A stretch of 10,963 bases of DNA, from positions 1-10,963 of the forward strand of contig CANLGS010000064.1 of the NCBI GenBank assembly GCA_947490035.1, given 5' to 3'. The stretch comes from Gemmataceae bacterium (GTDB lineage: Bacteria; Planctomycetota; Planctomycetia; Gemmatales; Gemmataceae). The position numbers and the translations under genes are program-made. Positions within the stretch are counted from its first letter, which is position 1. Each line of letters begins with the position of its first letter. Below, one piece after another: positions 1 through 6,567 of the stretch. The notes below the pieces were generated by a model, which made no database searches, was not told the origin of the DNA, and worked only from the letters and a program-made list of their open reading frames with translations.

Positions 1-1821
1 CCGAAGATCGCGGCCGAGGGCGAGCGCCTGTCCGCGACCGGCCGCCCCCTTCTGCCCGACGTGAAGCCGGCGGTCGAGGAGGCCCGCAAGCGCGTGGCCG
101 CACGCGACGCGGTCAAGAAGGCGCTCGACGCGCGCGACCCGCGCGCGACGGTCGCCGCGTACCAGCCGGCACTGATCGACGACTGGGCGGACGCCCCGCT
201 GCTCGCGGGCGCACGCGCCGCCGCCGGGCAGGTGGCGCTCCTCGACAGGTTGAAAGCCGCGGTCGCGGCACCGGGCGACGGCCGCGCGCTCGTCAAGCTC
301 TGGGACGAGTCCGCGCCCAAGCTCTCGACGGTCGCGGAGGCACGCGCCTACGAGGCCGCCGCGACCGGCTGGCGCAACCGGGCCGGCGCCGCGGACGCCT
401 TCCTCCGCGCGTTCGCGAAGTCGCCGCAAACGGAAAAGGAAATCGCGGAGGCGTGGCAGGCGGTCAGCGCCGGGCCGCTTCACCCGAGTATCACCGACGC
501 GCACCGCAGGCGCGGCGAGGACGCGCTCCGCTGGTGGCCGCTGCTGGAGAAGACGCGGCGCGTGCCGAACGCCGCGACCTACGACAACGACACCAAGTTG
601 ATCGCCGCGTGGGGCACCGGTTCGGCGCTCGCCGGGTGTGCCGAGGCGACGGTGTTCACGACCCGCGCGAACGACGCGCGCGCGCGGCTCGCGCTGGTGG
701 AAATGCTCGAGAGCGCGATCCGGCAGGCCGAGGCGGGCGGCTCCGAAGACGCCGTCGTCGCGGCCGCCGGCAAGCTGCCGCCGGGCTACCCGCACCCGCA
801 CGCGACCCGCGTCGGCCAAGGGTCCGAGGCGCTCAGCCTCTTGGCTGAGATTCAAAAGGCGCTCGACCCGCCGAAGCCATCCGATCGGGCAATCGCCAAC
901 GCGTTCGACCGGCTCAAGGCGCGGAACCCGAAGCTCGCGGCGCGGCTCGACAAGCTGAACCCGGCGCTGTTCGCGGAGGTCGATCTCGCGCTGAAGCGGC
1001 GCAAGTTGCTCGACCGGTTCGCGCGCATCGACGCCGGCGAATCGCGCCCCGACAAGCAAGATCAGAAGTGGCTCGCGATGTGGACCGAGAGCGGCAAGGC
1101 GCTCAACGACCGCCGCGACCGCGAGGAACTTCGCGCCCGGCTCACGCTCGCCAGCGAGCGCGTGAAGAAGTGGGGCAAGGTGGCCGAGGCGCTGAAGGCG
1201 CGCGACATGTTCGCCCTCCGCGACCGGTTCGCCAAGTACGGCCCGGACCTCGCCAACTACCCGCCGCTCGCGGAGCGGATGGCCGAGATTCAGGGGCTGC
1301 TGGCGAAGGCCGACCGCATGATCGGCATCAAACAGAAGCTCGGCGCGCGCGGCGCGCTCGCGGCCGACGACCTGGCGTTCCTGCGGGACAACGCCGATGT
1401 GTTCGACGACGACACGAAGGCGGCGGTCGAGGCGCAGGTGCGGGCGCGGCTGGCCGGCGACGCGAAGCTGGTCGCGGCGTACCCGGCGTACACGCTCACG
1501 GGCAAGCGCGGCGGGCTGGTGAAGGCGTGCTGGTCGTGGGGCGGGCACGGGCTGATCGCGCACTGCGTGGTCGCGGTGGACGGCCGCCGGTTCCTGAACG
1601 ACCCGTCCGAGGCGGACGCGTACTCGCGCCTGACGTGTTCGGCCGAGAACCACCAGCGCGAGGGCGGCGGCGTGACACTGGTCCCGCCGAGCGGCGCGTC
1701 TCACGCCTACGTGACCATCTGGCCGGTGGTAGAGCTGGGGTGGACGACGGTGTACGGCGCACCGCTGACCATCGGCCCGGTGCCGGTGGGTACCGGCAGC
1801 GCGAGCGCGAGCCGGTGGTAG
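1..1821 (+). CDS. Large helical-repeat protein with C-terminal beta-sandwich-like domain (5' partial)
   Basis: The frame is open from base 1, so the gene starts upstream; the GTG at 61 is only the first start-like codon in view and has no ribosome site. 606 residues are visible. About residues 36-487 are alpha-helical and fall into roughly nine degenerate units of 45-55 residues, each with an Ala/Leu helix, a short Asp- or Gly-containing turn, an aromatic (W/Y/F) and a second Arg/Ala/Leu-rich helix, for example around ALDARDPRATVAAY and ALKARDMFALRDRF. Residues ~490-598 change character: KACWSWGG, a DPSEADAYSRL stretch, a GGG turn and a final VTIWPVVELGW strand, which reads like a small fibronectin-III-like beta-sandwich. 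No enzyme motif or membrane segment is visible. The N-terminal domain is missing; in a vWA/PP2C neighbourhood it could be a protein kinase or adaptor, but that is a guess. The stop at 1819-1821 is followed 12 nt later by an inverted repeat. The gene is sure; its function is unknown. Confidence 0.85.
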   Translation, partial: PKIAAEGERLSATGRPLLPDVKPAVEEARKRVAARDAVKKALDARDPRATVAAYQPALIDDWADAPLLAGARAAAGQVALLDRLKAAVAAPGDGRALVKLWDESAPKLSTVAEARAYEAAATGWRNRAGAADAFLRAFAKSPQTEKEIAEAWQAVSAGPLHPSITDAHRRRGEDALRWWPLLEKTRRVPNAATYDNDTKLIAAWGTGSALAGCAEATVFTTRANDARARLALVEMLESAIRQAEAGGSEDAVVAAAGKLPPGYPHPHATRVGQGSEALSLLAEIQKALDPPKPSDRAIANAFDRLKARNPKLAARLDKLNPALFAEVDLALKRRKLLDRFARIDAGESRPDKQDQKWLAMWTESGKALNDRRDREELRARLTLASERVKKWGKVAEALKARDMFALRDRFAKYGPDLANYPPLAERMAEIQGLLAKADRMIGIKQKLGARGALAADDLAFLRDNADVFDDDTKAAVEAQVRARLAGDAKLVAAYPAYTLTGKRGGLVKACWSWGGHGLIAHCVVAVDGRRFLNDPSEADAYSRLTCSAENHQREGGGVTLVPPSGASHAYVTIWPVVELGWTTVYGAPLTIGPVPVGTGSASASRW

Positions 1822-1833
1822 GGTGCGCTTTGA

Positions 1834-1923
1834 AGGCGAGCGGGGGGCGTAAGCCCCCTGTTGAATCGCCAAGCGAACGACCGCGACGAAGTTTAACAGG
1901 GGGCTTACGCCCCCCGCTCGCCT
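1834..1923. repeat. REPIN-like inverted repeat, copy 1 (GGGGGC-GTAA-GCCCCC family)
   Basis: Perfect inverted repeat with 29-nt arms at 1834-1862 and 1895-1923 around a 32-nt centre. Each arm contains its own small hairpin: GGGGGC-GTAA-GCCCCC at 1843-1858 and GGGGGC-TTAC-GCCCCC at 1899-1914. A 26-nt core of the arm recurs exactly in copy 2 (4793-4878), while most of the centre differs. The element starts 12 nt after the stop of the preceding gene and ends 26 nt before the next start. No T-tract follows, so it is not a textbook intrinsic terminator, although the transcript could fold strongly. It is probably a dispersed non-coding repeat similar to paired REP elements. Confidence 0.9.
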
Positions 1924-1932
1924 GACAATACC

Positions 1933-1952
1933 AAAAGGAGCATCACCCAGTG
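1933..1952 (+). promoter_or_regulatory. Ribosome binding site and GTG start of the GAP1-like gene
   Basis: A strong Shine-Dalgarno stretch AAAAGGAG at 1933-1940 lies 9 nt before a GTG at 1950. This fixes the start at GTG rather than at the next in-frame GTG (1962), and leaves the conserved-looking N-terminal strand (QFYVTHC) about 14 residues into the protein. The site lies just outside the right arm of inverted repeat copy 1, so it would remain accessible if that repeat folded. Confidence 0.75.
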
Positions 1953-4784
1953 GGCCAATCGGTGCGGCACGCGAACGGCACAGGCGGTGACCAGTTCTAC
2001 GTCACCCACTGCGCCGTCACGGACAGCGTGCTGAACAATCCGGGCTACACGGTGCGGGCGGCGTCGGCGAACGAGCCGACCGCGCTCGACGCCGCGTTCC
2101 ACTACCCGCCCTACGAGTTGCCCATCGACATGTGGCGCGACCTGCCGACGCCGGCACTCGCGCCGCGCCGGCTCGCGCGCACCAAGAACCCGAAGGGCGG
2201 CGTGTGGGCGGTCCACTCCGCGTACCTCGCCAAGGACACCGTTGACCGCGACCGCTCGTACTTCTCGCACCTGCTGCTGCTGCCGGACGCGGACCCGGCG
2301 GACGTGCTCCGGTCGTGGGGCGCCGGCGCGTGGGCGACGCACTACCCGCCCGGCGCGGCGAAGGCTCTCGCGGGCGGCGCCCCGCTCCCGGTCGGCGCGC
2401 TCGTCAGCGACGCGGCGCTCACCGCGTTCCTCGGCGACGAGCCGTTCGGCCCGACCGAACTCAGCGCGACCGTGTGCCCGGAGCGCCTGCGCGGGAACGC
2501 GAACGCCCGGCGCGAACTCTTCGCGCGCATGTTGCGCGCGATGCTGGTGCTCGCGGAAGAAGAGAGCGAGGCCCGCCGCCGGCTCTACGTTCACGCGGAA
2601 CCGGGACTGGTCGCGCTCCTCCTGTACGGCTGCGTGCGGCTGCTCCCGCCGGCCGTGACCGACGACCTCACGTTCTCCACCTTCGAGGCGCACCACCGCA
2701 ACATCCGCGACTACAAACTCGCGGAGGTGGTCGGCACATACCTCGGCGCCGGCGACCGCGGACTCGACCCGGACCTCGGCACCACGCGCGGCATCGCGCT
2801 GGACACGTTCGTCGCGAACCGGTCGTCGCCCGAACTGCGCACCGGCGCGGCCCCCGAAGGCGTGAGCGTACTCGTCGATCTCGCCGCGCGCGCCGATTGG
2901 GAGTTGCTCCCCGTCGTGCGGCGCGCGATCGGCGAAGACCCGAGCGGGCTGCCCAAGGCCGGCGCGGCACTGGTTCGCGCGCGCGCCCTGGCCCGCGTCG
3001 ATGCCGGCTCCGCCTCCGTCGATGACCTGCTCGCGCTGCAAGCCGACAAACACGCGGCCGAAGAACTGAAGTCGCGTGCGGCGAACGTGTGGGCCGTGGT
3101 GAAGCCGGCCGCGCTCGCGCGCGCCGACGTGCGGACCGCGTTCCGCGACCTCATCGCGAAGCCGGACCACCTCCGCGAACTGTGGGAAGAGGCGTTCGAA
3201 GCGCTGCTGAAGGAGGACTTCCGCAAGTGGGACGTGCGGTGGGCGGTGGTCCGCGCCGCGGCCGGCGCCGACAACGCGCGGCGGCTGCTCGACAAGATGG
3301 TGGGCCGCGAGAAGAACGAACACAAGTTGTCGAAACTGCCGACCGACGTGCGGAACAAGCTGCGGACCGCGTGCGCGGACGTGGCGCTGTTCCCGCCGCG
3401 CGCGCTGCTCGTCCCCGTCGGGCTGGGCGAACTGGAAACGCTCCTTCGTGCGCAACCGGACTGGGCTGGGTACACCGCGTTCATCCTGATGGCCGCGGAC
3501 GAGCGCGAGTGGCTGGCCCACGTCCCACAGCCGGGCCGCGATCAGATGCGCACGCGGGCGCGCGCCTTCCTGTTCGCCGCGCCGCCGGCCGCGGTCGCCG
3601 CTTACGTCCGCGCGGCGCGCCCGTTCCTCGACGACGACCCGTCGTTCCTCGCCGCGCTCTTCACGCCGTACTCGGACGAGGCCGCGGCGCTCATGGACAA
3701 GCTGCTCGCGGCCGCGGCTCTGGAGCCGACCGACTGGCAGAAGGTGCGCAGCGCGGTCGGATTGCTGCAAGACGACTGGGGCAACTTCCTGCTGGAGAAG
3801 GACCGGCTCGCGAGCCTGCTCGTCGGGTTCGGCGGCGAGGGCGCCGGCGCGGACGTGTGGGGCGAGTACCTCGGGCTGCTCACGCCGGCGCTGGTGTCGC
3901 CCGACCTCATCGAGGTGGAAGGCGACGACGACGCCGGGACGATTCACGAGTGGGAGCGCAAGGTTCACGCGCACCTGCGCGCCGCCGCGGCCAAGCTCAC
4001 GGCGGCCGACGCGAAGCTCGTGCAGGCGCTGCCCGCGGGCGGCGTGGCGCGGCTGTTCGCGGCCAACGGGCTGGTGAAGTGGGCGGACGACGCGACCACC
4101 ATCCCGCGCGACGCGCCGGACGAGGTGCCGCACGCGTGCGACACGTTCGAGGTGGAGCGGCTCGGCCTGGTGCGGGTCGCGTTCAAGAAGGCCGGCGGCG
4201 ACCGGCTTTCGCTACCGGAACACGCGGACAAGCTCGCGCCCGTGGTCGAACTGTTCCGCGTGTGCTTCCCGGTGGACGGCAACTTCAACACCGCGCGGCG
4301 CGCCGCGACGGAAGCGATCCGCCTTTCGGCCGGCTGCCCGGACCGCACCCGCGGCGCGCTGCAGGCGCACCTGATCCTCGCGTGCGTGCCGGACATCCAC
4401 TTCGCGGCGCTGCTGGACGACACCAACCGGCAGCACGCGCTCGACCCGTTCGCGACGGCGCGCATCCGCGAGCGGCTCGCGAAGCCCGCGAAGAAGGCCG
4501 CGGCGCCGAAGGCGGCGAAGAAGGCGACCGCACCGGAGTACGTCCCGCCGGAGCCGGAGAGCGAGTCCGAACCCGAACCCGAACCCGAACTCGCGCCGAG
4601 AGCCGAGCCGTTCGCGGACGAGGAGGAGGACGAGGACGACAAGCCGCTGATCGACAAGCCGCGCAAAAAGGGCGGCAAGGCGTCGTACAAGAAGTCGAAG
4701 GTGAAGGCGAAGAAGAAGTCCGGGTGCCTCGGGGCCGTGCTGTTCGTGGTGGTTGTGTGCGCGCTGGTCGCGCGCGCGATTTGA
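1950..4784 (+). CDS. GTPase-associated protein 1 (GAP1)-like protein, N2 and M domains, tail-anchored
   Basis: 944 residues from a GTG start supported by AAAAGGAG. Residues ~8-145 resemble the GAP1-N2 domain: QFYVTHC near the start, PGYTVRAAS, then VWAVHSAYLAKD and RDRSYFSHLLLLPD. Residues ~150-270 resemble GAP1-M: ARRELFARMLRAMLVL, then YGCVRLLPPAVTDDLTFSTF. The remainder to ~850 is helical with no motif I recognise. Residues ~865-900 form an acidic Glu/Pro stretch (four tandem CCGAAC hexamers at 4567-4590), followed by a Lys-rich segment and a final hydrophobic segment (GCLGAVLFVVVVCALVARAI) that ends at the stop, so the protein looks tail-anchored with the body in the cytoplasm. GAP1 proteins are known, from comparative genomics, as partners of GTPases in multi-gene conflict systems; their biochemical role is not established. 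The partner GTPase is not in view. Family assignment rests on remembered motif patterns and is moderately strong. Confidence 0.8.
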   Translation: MGQSVRHANGTGGDQFYVTHCAVTDSVLNNPGYTVRAASANEPTALDAAFHYPPYELPIDMWRDLPTPALAPRRLARTKNPKGGVWAVHSAYLAKDTVDRDRSYFSHLLLLPDADPADVLRSWGAGAWATHYPPGAAKALAGGAPLPVGALVSDAALTAFLGDEPFGPTELSATVCPERLRGNANARRELFARMLRAMLVLAEEESEARRRLYVHAEPGLVALLLYGCVRLLPPAVTDDLTFSTFEAHHRNIRDYKLAEVVGTYLGAGDRGLDPDLGTTRGIALDTFVANRSSPELRTGAAPEGVSVLVDLAARADWELLPVVRRAIGEDPSGLPKAGAALVRARALARVDAGSASVDDLLALQADKHAAEELKSRAANVWAVVKPAALARADVRTAFRDLIAKPDHLRELWEEAFEALLKEDFRKWDVRWAVVRAAAGADNARRLLDKMVGREKNEHKLSKLPTDVRNKLRTACADVALFPPRALLVPVGLGELETLLRAQPDWAGYTAFILMAADEREWLAHVPQPGRDQMRTRARAFLFAAPPAAVAAYVRAARPFLDDDPSFLAALFTPYSDEAAALMDKLLAAAALEPTDWQKVRSAVGLLQDDWGNFLLEKDRLASLLVGFGGEGAGADVWGEYLGLLTPALVSPDLIEVEGDDDAGTIHEWERKVHAHLRAAAAKLTAADAKLVQALPAGGVARLFAANGLVKWADDATTIPRDAPDEVPHACDTFEVERLGLVRVAFKKAGGDRLSLPEHADKLAPVVELFRVCFPVDGNFNTARRAATEAIRLSAGCPDRTRGALQAHLILACVPDIHFAALLDDTNRQHALDPFATARIRERLAKPAKKAAAPKAAKKATAPEYVPPEPESESEPEPEPELAPRAEPFADEEEDEDDKPLIDKPRKKGGKASYKKSKVKAKKKSGCLGAVLFVVVVCALVARAI
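4567..4590 (+). repeat. Four tandem CCGAAC hexamers in the acidic linker
   Basis: The hexamer CCGAAC occurs four times in tandem within the GAP1-like gene, encoding Glu-Pro dipeptides of the acidic linker in front of the Lys-rich segment and membrane anchor. Its length could vary between strains by slippage, changing the spacing between the folded body and the membrane. Confidence 0.8.
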
Positions 4785-4792
4785 AGGCTGAA

Positions 4793-4878
4793 GGCGAGCG
4801 GGGGGCGTAAGCCCCCTGATAGTTTCGCCTGACAAGTGACCTTGCGAAGCATCAGGGGGCTTACGCCCCCCGCTCGCC
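4793..4878. repeat. REPIN-like inverted repeat, copy 2 (GGGGGC-GTAA-GCCCCC family)
   Basis: Perfect inverted repeat with 28-nt arms at 4793-4820 and 4851-4878 around a 30-nt centre. The arm core is identical to copy 1 (1834-1923), including the nested GGGGGC-GTAA-GCCCCC hairpin. The centre is different apart from an 11-nt string TCGCCTGACAA (4825-4835) that in copy 1 spans the outer end of the right arm (1918-1928). It begins 8 nt after the GAP1-like stop codon. No T-tract follows. Confidence 0.9.
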
Positions 4879-4919
4879 CAAGACAAAGCGACAAAGTCCG
4901 TTCCACGCGAGGCTGACTG

Positions 4920-6368
4920 ATGAAGGGCGGCGTGTTGCTTCTGCTACTCGGCATCCCGTTCGCGCTGTACGCGGCGTGGCAGGCGAACGGCGCCGCGCAC
5001 ATCGACGCGGGCGCGCCCGACGCGCCCGCCGACAAGACCGCGTCGAAGGAGCAACTCGCGGCGGCGAGCGCGAGGGCGACCGCGTGGTCGGGCGAGGCGC
5101 GCAAGGCGGTCGAGGTGAGTTGGCAGTACCGCGCCGCCGGCGCCGCGGACGCCTCGGCCGACAAGGCCGTGGCTGAGGTGGTGAAGGCCGCGTCGGCGCG
5201 CGCCGCCGACCTCAACGACCTCGACCGGTTCCTCTCCGACATCGAGAAGCCGAAGTTCACCGGCGACCCGCGAATGCAGGCCCGCTACACCGAGTGGACG
5301 GCCGAGCAAGCGTCCCTCCGCACCGACGCGCAGGCCGTCACGGAATGGCTCGCGCTGCCGCCGAAGATCACCTCCACCGAGGACGCGGACAAGGCGATGG
5401 CCGCGGTCGTCAAACTCATCGACGCCTACGTCGCGCGGTCGCGGTTCGCGGACAAGCGCAAGGCGACGGTCTGGCGGCTCCGCGCCCGGCTCGCGGTCGT
5501 CAAGGCGCTGACCACGCTGGACGGCGTCCAGTACAAACTCGCGATCGAGCGGACGCTCCCGCTCAAACCGGACGACGCGACGGCCGCCCGCGACACCCTC
5601 CGCGGGCTGAAGGAGCAGATCGCCAAGTTGGGCGCGGACCTGAAGCAGGCGGCCGACGACGGGGCGGAATTGACCGACGACGATCGCAAAGGCGCCGCCG
5701 GCTACACCGCGACCGCCGACGAATACCCCGCCCGCGAGGAACTGCTCGAGCTGTTCGCCAAGCCCGGCCTGTTCGCCAACGCGAACGGCGCGGCCCCGTG
5801 GCTGAAGCTGGTCGCGGACCAGTACACGAAGACGAAGGACGCGAAGTTGCAGGCGCTGATCCGCAAGAAGGTGCAGGAGTTCGCCGACGCGTTCGTACCG
5901 CCGGTCGCGCGCCTCGACGACAACGTGCTGCTCCGCAAAGAGGTGGTGCCGCGCGCCGGCGTCGCGATCAAGTTCGACGAGACGCTGGGCGGCAAGGGCG
6001 CGTCGAAGGCTCTGACCGCGGACGCGAACGGCTTCAACGAGTTTGAGGTGGCGCGGAAGCCGCCGGGGTTCAGCCAGCGCGTGTCCGACGGGGCGAAGGA
6101 GTACAACCTGAAAGACCTCGCGCCGACGCCACTGAGCGAGGCGGCGGTGGCGTTCAACGCGGCGCGCGCGAAGCTGACCAACCGCACAACCGTGCCGCGG
6201 TGGACGGCGGAAACGGTCGCGGAGCTAAAAAAGGCGTGCGAAGTGCAAAAGGACTTGGTAGACCAGTTGAGACAACCCGACGGCACCGGCCCGAAGATCG
6301 CGACCCGCGTGGCCGGGCTGGTCGCCGGCATGGACGCGTGCAAGGAACTGTTTGAAGTCGTGCCGTGA
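4920..6368 (+). CDS. Unrecognised helical protein with N-terminal membrane anchor
   Basis: 482 residues; ATG start with GCGAGG at 4907-4912, 7 nt upstream. Residues ~4-20 (GVLLLLLGIPFALYAAW) form one hydrophobic segment after a Lys, most likely an uncleaved signal anchor: no convincing AxA cleavage site or lipobox Cys is seen. Residues ~35-325 are charged, Ala/Lys/Asp-rich and helical, with coiled-coil-like stretches. Around residues 326-385 (VPPVARLDDN to GFSQRV) the sequence becomes beta-like with Gly/Asn turns (DETLGGKG, ADANGFNEF) before a final helical part. I do not recognise a family. If the anchor is N-in, the body faces the outside of the cytoplasmic membrane; if the reverse, the cytoplasm. 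It sits between the GAP1-like gene and the multi-domain membrane protein, in the same direction as all other genes, so it is plausibly a structural or scaffolding part of the same system. Confidence 0.85.
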   Translation: MKGGVLLLLLGIPFALYAAWQANGAAHIDAGAPDAPADKTASKEQLAAASARATAWSGEARKAVEVSWQYRAAGAADASADKAVAEVVKAASARAADLNDLDRFLSDIEKPKFTGDPRMQARYTEWTAEQASLRTDAQAVTEWLALPPKITSTEDADKAMAAVVKLIDAYVARSRFADKRKATVWRLRARLAVVKALTTLDGVQYKLAIERTLPLKPDDATAARDTLRGLKEQIAKLGADLKQAADDGAELTDDDRKGAAGYTATADEYPAREELLELFAKPGLFANANGAAPWLKLVADQYTKTKDAKLQALIRKKVQEFADAFVPPVARLDDNVLLRKEVVPRAGVAIKFDETLGGKGASKALTADANGFNEFEVARKPPGFSQRVSDGAKEYNLKDLAPTPLSEAAVAFNAARAKLTNRTTVPRWTAETVAELKKACEVQKDLVDQLRQPDGTGPKIATRVAGLVAGMDACKELFEVVP

Positions 6369-6388
6369 GGCGCGCGAATCTTGCTTTG

Positions 6389-6517
6389 CCCTCTCCCCTT
6401 GCGGGAGAGGGTGGCGGCGCTTCGCCGACGGGTGAGGGGTGGCGCTACCGGTGGGCTAACCTTCACCCCTCACCCGGCTCGCAAAGCCTCGCCACCCTCT
6501 CCCGCAAGGGGAGAGGG
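6389..6517. repeat. REP-like inverted repeat (CTCTCCC...GGGAGAG family)
   Basis: Perfect 28-nt arms at 6389-6416 and 6490-6517, each of which is itself a hairpin with a 9-bp stem (CCCTCTCCC / GGGAGAGGG) and 5-nt loop. A second nested pair of 13 nt lies inside (6429-6441 with 6464-6476). The element starts 20 nt after the stop of the anchored helical gene and fills most of the 199-bp gap. Similar CTCTCCC-type palindromes are common intergenic repeats in many GC-rich bacteria. No T-tract follows the right arm. Confidence 0.9.
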
Positions 6518-6567
6518 GCAGAAAAGACGCGGCTCGGTTCGTTGGACAAGACTCCACAAGGGCGGAC

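Noticed and set aside
61..63. GTG as true start of the first gene
   Set aside because: The frame is open to base 1, the translation upstream looks like the same helical protein, and no ribosome site precedes it.
1468..1794. A third vWA or FHA domain at the end of the first gene
   Set aside because: No DxSxS or TDG motif and no FHA GR/SxxH pattern; the Trp and strand spacing fits a small beta-sandwich better.
1905..4133. Open frame of 742 codons on the - strand
   Set aside because: It mirrors the GAP1-like gene, its translation is dominated by Arg, Val, Gly, Ala and His with no domain, and it crosses the right arm of the inverted repeat. It is a by-product of high GC.
1834..4878. CRISPR-like repeats
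   Set aside because: Only two widely separated copies, each an inverted pair inside an intergenic gap, with no regular array of spacers.
3965..5260. Open frame of 431 codons on the - strand
   Set aside because: It overlaps the ends of two well-supported + strand genes and the repeat at 4793-4878, and is low-complexity Ser/Ala/Arg.
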